In this document: positions 57,843-64,000 of the stretch, piece after piece
How the letters are laid out: each line of letters starts with the position of its first letter
Position numbering within the stretch: position 1 is the stretch's first letter
NCBI GenBank assembly: GCA_900113425.1
Contig: FOZF01000001.1
Coordinates: 1,218,358 to 1,282,357 of the forward strand
DNA length: 64,000 nt
Direction: 5' to 3'
Origin: Stenotrophomonas maltophilia
Lineage (GTDB): Bacteria; Pseudomonadota; Gammaproteobacteria; Xanthomonadales; Xanthomonadaceae
Notes under the pieces: model-generated
What the model was told of the DNA's origin: nothing
The model's input: the letters and a program-made list of their open reading frames with translations, nothing else
Database searches by the model: none
Translations under genes and position numbers: made by a program

Positions 57843-59477
57843 TCAGCCCTTGTAGCCGTTGCTGATCGGATAGCGGCGCTCGCGGCCGAAGGCGCGACGC
57901 GAGACCTTCGGCCCCGGTGCGGCCTGGTGCCGCTTCCACTCGCTGATGCGCACCAGCCGCAGCACACGGTCGACCACGGCCGCATCGTAACCGGCTGCAA
58001 CGATCTCAGCGCGCGACTGCTCCTGGTCGACGTAGCGGTACAGGATGCCGTCCAGCACGTCATAGGCCGGCAGCGAATCCTGGTCCAGCTGGTTCTCGCG
58101 CAGCTCGGCCGACGGCGGGCGGCTGATCACGGCCGGCGGAATCACCGGCGCGCCCCCCACGGTATTGCGCCACTTCGACAGACCGAACACTTCGGTCTTG
58201 TACAGGTCCTTCAACGGCGCGTAGCCGCCACACATGTCGCCGTAGATGGTGGCGTAGCCGACGGCATACTCGCTCTTGTTGCCTGTGGTCAGCAGCAGGC
58301 CACCGAACTTGTTGGCCAGCGCCATCAGGATCACGCCCCGGCTGCGCGACTGCAGGTTCTCCTCGGTCACATCCGGGGGGGTGCCCTCGAACAGCGGCGC
58401 CAGCGATTCCATCAGGCCCTTGAACGCCGGCTCGATCGACACCGCTTCCAGCTTCACTCCCAACGCCTGGCACTGCTCTGCAGCCAGATCGTTGGACAGC
58501 CCTGCGGTATAGCGTGACGGCAGGCGCACGGCGGTCACGTTCTCGGCCCCCATCGCATCCACCGCCAGGGCCAGCACCAGGGCCGAATCGATGCCGCCGG
58601 ACAGGCCCAGCCACACCTTCGTAAAACCATTCTTGCGGCAGTAATCCTGGATGCCACGGGTGACCGCGCGCCAGGCCAGGGCGTCCATGCTCTCGTCGCC
58701 ATCGTCCATCCAGACGTGCGGCATGAAGCGCCGGCTGGCACCGTCGTACTCCACCACCAGCCACTGGTCGATGAACGCAGCCGCGGCCGGGTGCACCGTA
58801 CCGTCGCCATCGGCCACCACCGACGCGCCGTCGAATACCAGTGCGTCCTGGCCACCGACAACATTGAGATACGCGATGGCCGCACCGGTCTCGCGGGTGC
58901 GTGCGGCCAGCACGGCATCACGCTGGGCATGCTTGCCGCGCTCGTAGGGCGAGGCATTGGGCACCACCACCAGCTGCGCGCCGGCACGTACGGTATCGGC
59001 CAGCGGCTCAGCGAACCACAGGTCCTCGCAGATCAGCAGGCCCACCGGAATGCCGTCGACGTCGAACACGCAGCTGCCGCCATCAGGATCGACGTCGAAG
59101 TAGCGGCGCTCGTCGAACACCGCGTAGTTGGGCAGCTCGCGCTTGCGATAGGTCTGTTCGACCAGTCCATCGCGCAGCACGCTGGCGGCGTTGTACACCA
59201 CCGCGCCCGCCGCCTGCGGCCAGCCGACCACGGCGGTGATGCCGCGGCAGGCAGCCGCAATGCGCGCGATCGCCTGCTCGCATTCGTACAGGAACCCCGG
59301 ACGCAGCAGCAGGTCTTCCGGCGGATAGCCGCTGACCGCCAGCTCGGGGAACATCACCAGCCCGGCGCCATACTCATCGCGCGCCTGGCCGATCATCTCG
59401 ATGATGCGCTCGGTATTGCCGGCGACATCGCCGACCGGAAAATCGAACTGCGCCATCGCGATGCGGATCGAAGCCAT
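57843..59477 (-). CDS. nadE: Glutamine-dependent NAD+ synthetase
   Basis: NadE makes NAD+ from deamido-NAD+, ATP and glutamine. The 544-residue product starts at MASIRIAMAQFDFPVGD. It has an N-terminal nitrilase-like glutaminase (about 1-260) with its Glu-Lys-Cys triad in FPELAVSGYPPEDLL, YRKRELPNY and LICEDLWF. The C-terminal synthetase has the PP-loop LGLSGGIDSALV and TTGNKSEYAVGYATIYGDMCGGYAPLKD. The two-domain form suggests it uses glutamine. It is separated from sucD by a hairpin and a two-way terminator. Confidence 0.96.
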   Translation of the reverse strand: MASIRIAMAQFDFPVGDVAGNTERIIEMIGQARDEYGAGLVMFPELAVSGYPPEDLLLRPGFLYECEQAIARIAAACRGITAVVGWPQAAGAVVYNAASVLRDGLVEQTYRKRELPNYAVFDERRYFDVDPDGGSCVFDVDGIPVGLLICEDLWFAEPLADTVRAGAQLVVVPNASPYERGKHAQRDAVLAARTRETGAAIAYLNVVGGQDALVFDGASVVADGDGTVHPAAAAFIDQWLVVEYDGASRRFMPHVWMDDGDESMDALAWRAVTRGIQDYCRKNGFTKVWLGLSGGIDSALVLALAVDAMGAENVTAVRLPSRYTAGLSNDLAAEQCQALGVKLEAVSIEPAFKGLMESLAPLFEGTPPDVTEENLQSRSRGVILMALANKFGGLLLTTGNKSEYAVGYATIYGDMCGGYAPLKDLYKTEVFGLSKWRNTVGGAPVIPPAVISRPPSAELRENQLDQDSLPAYDVLDGILYRYVDQEQSRAEIVAAGYDAAVVDRVLRLVRISEWKRHQAAPGPKVSRRAFGRERRYPISNGYKG

Positions 59478-59518
59478 GGAAGGTCCAGCCTGTGGTTGCA
59501 ATGGCCCATTGTAACGCC

Positions 59519-59559
59519 GGGGTCAGATCCCTTTTGCAAAGCAAAAGGGATCTGACCCC
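59519..59559. repeat. Perfect 19-bp GGGGTC-type hairpin
   Basis: GGGGTCAGATCCCTTTTGC and its exact complement flank an AAA loop. It lies 41 bases upstream of the nadE start, on the promoter side. Related hairpins are at 15135-15174 and 32305-32347. Confidence 0.88.
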
Positions 59560-59569
59560 ATCCCACACG

Positions 59570-59602
59570 CACAAAGGCCGCCCGGAGGCGGCCTTTGTGT
59601 TT
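59570..59602. terminator. Bidirectional terminator after sucCD
   Basis: Perfect 13-bp stem CACAAAGGCCGCC/GGCGGCCTTTGTG with CGGA loop, followed by T-rich sequence on the forward strand. It stands 60 bases past the sucD stop. On the reverse strand the tail is less U-rich. Confidence 0.8.
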
Positions 59603-59661
59603 GAAGCAACCGGCCAGCGGCCGGCTCTACAGATCGTGCCGGCCGGAAGCCGGCAACAACC

Positions 59662-60537
59662 TTACTTCACCAGCTTGGCGATGGCAGCGCCCAGGTCACC
59701 CGGCGAACGCACGGTGACGACGCCAGCCGCCTCCATGGCGGCGAACTTGCCTTCCGCCGTGCCCTTGCCGCCGGAGGCGATCGCACCGGCATGGCCCATG
59801 CGCTTGCCGGCCGGAGCCGAAGCACCGGCGATGAAACCGACGACCGGCTTCTTCACGTGGTTCTTGATGTATTCCGCACCGGCTTCCTCGGCGTCGCCAC
59901 CGATCTCGCCGACCATGATGATGCCTTCGGTCTGCGGGTCTTCGTTGAACAGCTTCAGGCAGTCAACGAAGTTCAGGCCGTTGATCGGGTCGCCGCCGAT
60001 GCCGATGCAGGTGGACTGGCCCAGGCCGACTTCGGTGGTCTGCTTGACCGCTTCATAGGTCAGCGTGCCCGAACGCGACACGATGCCGATCTTGCCGGGC
60101 TTGTGGATGTGGCCCGGCATGATGCCGATCTTGCACTCACCCGGGGTGATGACGCCCGGGCAGTTCGGGCCGATCAGCACGGTGTCCGGGTAGGAACGGG
60201 TCAGCACGTTCTTGACGCGCAGCATGTCCAGCACCGGGATGCCTTCGGTGATGCAGACGATGACCTTGATGCCGGCAGCTGCGGCTTCCAGGATCGCGTC
60301 GGCCGCGAACGGCGGCGGCACGTAGATGACCGAAGCGTTGGCGCCGGTGCTCTGCACGGCGTCGGCAACGGTGTTGAAGACCGGCAGGTCGATGTGGGTG
60401 GTGCCACCCTTGCCCGGGGTCACGCCGCCAACAACCTGGGTGCCGTACTCGATCATCTGAGTAGCGTGGAAGGTGCCCTGCTGGCCGGTGAAGCCCTGCA
60501 CGATCACCTTGGTGTTCTTGTTAATCAAAACAGACAT
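59662..60537 (-). CDS. sucD: Succinyl-CoA synthetase subunit alpha
   Basis: This TCA-cycle enzyme subunit binds CoA and carries the phosphohistidine. The 291-residue product has the CoA motif [33 protein letters not shown] and the active His in [21 protein letters not shown] near residue 247. [30 protein letters not shown] lies between. It follows sucC by 24 bases and ends at the terminator 59570-59602. Confidence 0.97.
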   Translation of the reverse strand: MSVLINKNTKVIVQGFTGQQGTFHATQMIEYGTQVVGGVTPGKGGTTHIDLPVFNTVADAVQSTGANASVIYVPPPFAADAILEAAAAGIKVIVCITEGIPVLDMLRVKNVLTRSYPDTVLIGPNCPGVITPGECKIGIMPGHIHKPGKIGIVSRSGTLTYEAVKQTTEVGLGQSTCIGIGGDPINGLNFVDCLKLFNEDPQTEGIIMVGEIGGDAEEAGAEYIKNHVKKPVVGFIAGASAPAGKRMGHAGAIASGGKGTAEGKFAAMEAAGVVTVRSPGDLGAAIAKLVK

Positions 60538-60561
60538 GGGAATTTCCTTCGGTGTCGTGGA

Positions 60562-61731
60562 TCAGGCGGCGTTCTTGACCGCTTCAACGACTTTCTTGGC
60601 GCCGTCGTTGATGTTGTCAGCCGGGATGATGGCCATGCCGCTGTCACGCAGCAGCTGCTTGCCTTCTTCCACGTTGGTGCCTTCCAGGCGCACCACGACC
60701 GGCACCTTGACGCCCACTTCCTTCACGGCGGCGATGATGCCCTCGGCGATCATGTCGCAGCGGACGATGCCGCCGAAGATGTTGACGAAGATGCCTTCCA
60801 CCTTGTCCGAGGACAGGATCAGCTTGAACGCCTCGATGACGCGCTGCTTGTTGGCACCGCCGCCCACGTCCAGGAAGTTCGCCGGCTCGCCGCCGTTGAG
60901 CTTGATGACGTCCATGGTCGCCATGGCCAGGCCGGCGCCGTTCACCATGCAGCCGATGTTGCCGTCCATGGTGACGTAGTTGATGTCCAGCTCCGAAGCG
61001 GTCACTTCGGTTTCATCTTCCTGGGACTTGTCGCGCATCGCGACCAGTTCCTTGTGGCGGAAGTTGGCGTTGTCGTCGCTGTTGAACTTGCCGTCCAGCG
61101 CGTACAGGTTGCCGTCGTCCAGGATCGCCAGCGGGTTGATCTCAACCAGCGCCAGGTCCTTTTCGTTGAAGATGCGGTACAGGTTCACCATGATGTTGGC
61201 GAACTGGCCGGCCTGCTTGGCGGTCAGGCCCATCTTGAAGCCGATGTCACGGCCGTGGTAACCCTGCACGCCCTCGACGAAGTCCACATTCAGGGTGTGG
61301 ATCTTGTCCGGGGTCTCGGCAGCCACCTGCTCGATTTCCATGCCGCCTTCCGAGGAGGCGATATAGCTGATGGTGCGGGTGCCGCGATCCACCAGGACCG
61401 ACAGGTACAGTTCCTTGACGATCTCGCCGGCGGTGGTCACCAGCACCAGGTTGATCGGCAGCTCGACGCCGGCGGTCTGGTAGGTGGCCATCTTGGTGCC
61501 GAGCATCTTGGCCGCTGCGGCCTTCACGTCATCGACGGTCTTGCAGAACTTGACGCCGCCAGCCTTGCCGCGGCCGCCAGCGTGGATCTGCGCCTTGACC
61601 ATCCAGGGGCCCTGGCCCAGCGACTGGGCGACTTCAACCGCCTCGTCCGGAGTAGCCGCGACCTTGCCGGCCGGGACCGGGATGCCGTATTCGGCAAGCA
61701 GTTGTTTTGCCTGGTATTCGTGGAAATTCAT
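60562..61731 (-). CDS. sucC: Succinyl-CoA synthetase subunit beta (ADP-forming)
   Basis: This is the nucleotide-binding subunit of the same enzyme. The 389-residue product has an ATP-grasp fold: [72 protein letters not shown] and the CoA-ligase module [16 protein letters not shown]-like end ([45 protein letters not shown]). Length normal. It is divergent from pilS, as in Xanthomonas. Confidence 0.97.
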   Translation of the reverse strand: MNFHEYQAKQLLAEYGIPVPAGKVAATPDEAVEVAQSLGQGPWMVKAQIHAGGRGKAGGVKFCKTVDDVKAAAAKMLGTKMATYQTAGVELPINLVLVTTAGEIVKELYLSVLVDRGTRTISYIASSEGGMEIEQVAAETPDKIHTLNVDFVEGVQGYHGRDIGFKMGLTAKQAGQFANIMVNLYRIFNEKDLALVEINPLAILDDGNLYALDGKFNSDDNANFRHKELVAMRDKSQEDETEVTASELDINYVTMDGNIGCMVNGAGLAMATMDVIKLNGGEPANFLDVGGGANKQRVIEAFKLILSSDKVEGIFVNIFGGIVRCDMIAEGIIAAVKEVGVKVPVVVRLEGTNVEEGKQLLRDSGMAIIPADNINDGAKKVVEAVKNAA

Positions 61732-62061
61732 GCGTCACCGTGGGAATAGGAACGACCGCACGCAATTCCTCAGGGCCTCCGGGGGAGGCACCGGCACGGA
61801 CCGCGGCGGGCCCACTATTGTGGCCGAGCCGGAGCCGGGGCGCAAAGAAGTCTGTACGGAGTACCGGATCCGGCCGGATTTCCGCCGTCATTCAGGCAGT
61901 TGCGGATTGCCGGCAGCCGCCCGGCCGCCCTCGCCACAGGCCGATTGCGCGACGCGAACCCGCGGCCGGGCGCCGCCACGACCGTATACTGGGCACCTGC
62001 GTCCGCTCGGGCATGCCCGTCGCACAACCCAGATCCAGGCAGCCAGAAGGGGAGTTCCGGC
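61732..62061. other. Divergent region sucC-pilS
   Basis: This 330-base gap is very GC-rich with no gene. A TATACT box at 61985-61990 is the best -10 candidate for pilS. A direct run of AAGGGGAG (62047-62054) is the ribosome site of pilS. Open frames through this gap are not coding in style. Confidence 0.5.
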
Positions 62062-63681
62062 GTGTCACCCAGTGCTTCATTGATCGACCGCATCGAATCG
62101 ATTCCGCGGCGCGAGCTGTACTTCTTCGCCCTCTACCGGGTGCTGATCGCAGCCGTCATCGCCGCCCTGCTGTACAGCCCGTTGTCGATGATGGTCGGCG
62201 AGGCCCACCACCCGCGGCTGGCCTATACCGTCGGCGCGGCCTACCTGGCATTGTCGCTGCTGGCCCTGGCGATCGGTCGCAACGAGCGCTGGCTGCGACC
62301 GATCGTGGTCACCGGCGTGCTGGTGGACATCATCGCCGCCAGCCTGCTGGCCCACGCCCTGCCCGGCGCCAGTGCCGGCATCTCGATGTCGCTGCTGTTC
62401 AACATCGCTGCGGCCGCCACCCTGCTGCCGCTGAGCTGGGGCCTTGGACTGGCCTTGGCGGCGAGCCTGGCAACGGTGGGCGAATACCTGTGGAAGCTGC
62501 TGGAGGGCGGCGACCCGACCCGCACCCTGGCCGAGCTGGCGATGTTCACCACCAGTTACCTGGCCCTGGCCTTCATCAGCTACCAGGTCGGCAGCCGCGC
62601 CCGCCGTAACCAGCAGCTGGCCAACCAGCGCGGTGACGAGGTGGCCAATCTGTTCCAGATCAACGAACTGATCATCCGCCGCATGCGCACCGGCGTGCTG
62701 GTGGTGGATGCCGACAGCCGCATCACTCTGGCCAACGAGGCCGCCTCGATGCTGCTCGGCGACAGCGACGGTGCGGGCGGAACCGGTCGCCTCGATCTGG
62801 CCAGCGTTGCACCCGAGCTGGCCCGTCGCCTGCAGCGCTGGCGCAATGGCTGGACCCAGGACGAACTGCCGTTGCAGCTCAACCCGGACCAGCCCGAAGT
62901 GCAACCGCGCTTCGCGCGCCTGCTGGCCGGCAGCGAACTGGCCCTGGTCTTCCTGGATGATTCCAGCGTGGTGTCGCGGCGCGCCGAATCGCTCACCCTG
63001 TCGGCGATGGGCCGCTTCTCGGCCAGCCTTGCCCATGAGATCCGCAATCCGCTGGCGGCGATCAACTATGCCGTGCAGCTGCTGGAAGAAGGTACCGGCT
63101 TCAACGAAAGCGACCGCCGCCTGCTGCAGATCATCCGCCAGCAGTGCCAGCGCACCAACGGCATCGTCGAGAGCGTGCTGGGCCTGGCCCGGCGCGAACG
63201 TGCCACGCCGGAGAACGTGGATCTGGTCGCCTTCGTGCGCCGCTTCGTGCTGGAGTACAAGCAGGGCCAGACGCTGGAAACCGACAGCATCGAACCGATC
63301 GTCAGCGACACCTCGGTGCCGGCGCAGGTCGACACCCGCCACCTCTACCAGGTGCTGACCGTGCTGGTGCACAACGCCCTGAAGTACGGCCGCATCGGCC
63401 AGCAGCCGGCGCGCGTGCGGCTGCGTGTGGCCCGGCACGAACGCAGCGCGGTGATCGACGTGATGGACCGTGGCCCGGGCATCCCCGAAAGCGTGGCAGC
63501 GCAGCTGTTCCGGCCGTTCTTCACCACCTCCGAGCACGGCACCGGGCTGGGCTTGTACATCGCCCGCGAATTGTGCAGGGCCAATCAGGCACGGCTGGAT
63601 TACATCCCGGTGCCGGCCGGCGGCTCGTGTTTCCGCTTGGTCCTGCCAGGTCCGCACACCCTGCTGCCCGATGGATCCTGA
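62062..63681 (+). CDS. pilS: Two-component sensor kinase PilS
   Basis: PilS is the inner-membrane histidine kinase that senses pilin level and controls pilA with PilR and sigma-54. The 539-residue product starts at GTG (VSPSASLIDRIES), where AAGGGGAG stands seven bases before; an ATG far upstream has no such site. Six membrane helices occupy about 20-190. A PAS-like domain covers about 200-300 (IIRRMRTGVLVVDADSRITLANEA). The H-box is FSASLAHEIRNPLAAINYAVQLL and the ATPase domain has VLVHNALKYGR, DRGPGIPESVAAQLFRPFFTTSEHGTGLGLYIARELC. Confidence 0.94.
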   Translation: MSPSASLIDRIESIPRRELYFFALYRVLIAAVIAALLYSPLSMMVGEAHHPRLAYTVGAAYLALSLLALAIGRNERWLRPIVVTGVLVDIIAASLLAHALPGASAGISMSLLFNIAAAATLLPLSWGLGLALAASLATVGEYLWKLLEGGDPTRTLAELAMFTTSYLALAFISYQVGSRARRNQQLANQRGDEVANLFQINELIIRRMRTGVLVVDADSRITLANEAASMLLGDSDGAGGTGRLDLASVAPELARRLQRWRNGWTQDELPLQLNPDQPEVQPRFARLLAGSELALVFLDDSSVVSRRAESLTLSAMGRFSASLAHEIRNPLAAINYAVQLLEEGTGFNESDRRLLQIIRQQCQRTNGIVESVLGLARRERATPENVDLVAFVRRFVLEYKQGQTLETDSIEPIVSDTSVPAQVDTRHLYQVLTVLVHNALKYGRIGQQPARVRLRVARHERSAVIDVMDRGPGIPESVAAQLFRPFFTTSEHGTGLGLYIARELCRANQARLDYIPVPAGGSCFRLVLPGPHTLLPDGS

Positions 63682-63735
63682 TTCTGTGCGTCAAACATTT
63701 GTCGCTTTCAGCCCCCTCGTTTATCTTTTCCGCCC

Positions 63736-64000
63736 ATGAATGAAACCCGCAGCGCCCTCGTCGTCGACGACGAGCGCGACATCCGCGAACTGCTGGTGCT
63801 GACGCTCGGCCGCATGGGGCTGCGCATCAGTACCGCAGCCAACCTCGCCGAAGCGCGCGAGCTGCTGGCCAGCAATCCCTATGACCTGTGCATCACCGAC
63901 ATGCGTCTGCCGGATGGCAACGGCATCGAGCTGGTCAGCGAGATCGCCCAGCACTACCCGCGCACGCCGGTGGCGATGATCACCGCCTTCGGCAGCATGG
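63736..64000 (+). CDS. pilR: Response regulator PilR (partial, N-terminal receiver)
   Basis: The start MNETRSALVVDDERDIREL opens a receiver domain: the acidic pair VVDDE near residues 10-13, the phospho-acceptor Asp in LCITDMRLPDG near 56, and the Thr/Ser in VAMITAFGSM near 84. The frame runs off the window after 88 codons, so the sigma-54 AAA+ and DNA-binding domains are not seen. It lies 54 bases after pilS and belongs with it; identification as PilR rests on this context. Confidence 0.9.
   Translation, partial: MNETRSALVVDDERDIRELLVLTLGRMGLRISTAANLAEARELLASNPYDLCITDMRLPDGNGIELVSEIAQHYPRTPVAMITAFGSM

Overview
This window is chromosomal DNA of a GC-rich gammaproteobacterium of the Xanthomonadaceae, almost certainly a Stenotrophomonas of or near the S. 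maltophilia complex. Three things support this. A class A beta-lactamase with a twin-arginine leader, very close to the S. maltophilia L2 enzyme, sits divergent from an AmpR regulator. GTAG-type palindromes of the SMAG family lie between many genes. The gene order is xanthomonad: ruvC-ruvA-kup-ruvB-ybgC-tolQRAB-pal-cpoB, and sucD-sucC beside pilS-pilR. Identification is from recalled family sequences and synteny, not a database search.

Layout. 1-5.3 kb is an accessory patch. It holds a cut-off lipoprotein esterase, a frameshifted esterase relic, three small proteins of unknown function, a 38-residue membrane microprotein, and a cassette of about 1.9 kb (NmrA-like reductase plus divergent HxlR regulator). 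The cassette lies between an intact tRNA-Lys(UUU) and a second copy of that tRNA's 3' end. 5.5-19.1 kb is conserved: a secreted HExxH protein, queC/queE, the Tol-Pal envelope operon, ruvABC with kup inside it, and yebC. 19.3-29.5 kb has a lipase-like hydrolase, an acetyltransferase, a protein with an extreme acidic tail, aspS, a triple DUF3011 secreted protein, a lipoprotein, a proton antiporter, blaL2/ampR and a YheS-type ABC-F protein. 29.9-48.3 kb has two paralogous TonB-dependent receptors, the YbaL antiporter, a Cys/Met-metabolism PLP enzyme, clpB, a DUF3014 protein, a GST-like protein, an NCS2-like permease, poxB and two secreted proteins.

48.5-52.4 kb is a tightly overlapped trehalose operon, otsB-GH15-otsA. 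52.8-64 kb has an unusual membrane-anchored YidB-like/OmpA fusion, then rluD-pgeF-DUF4166-DUF393 in one overlapping run, bamD, nadE, sucCD, and pilS with the start of pilR.

Much of the window serves the envelope: Tol-Pal, BamD, TonB receptors, OmpA-like proteins and type IV pilus control. The genes with a clear accessory look are the tRNA-Lys cassette and the esterase relic. The most distinctive non-coding structure is a family of about 100-bp palindromes (three copies) with a conserved core but exchanged, self-complementary arms, alongside SMAG repeats, two of which supply the stop codon of the preceding gene. No CRISPR array, insertion sequence, rRNA or integrase gene was seen.
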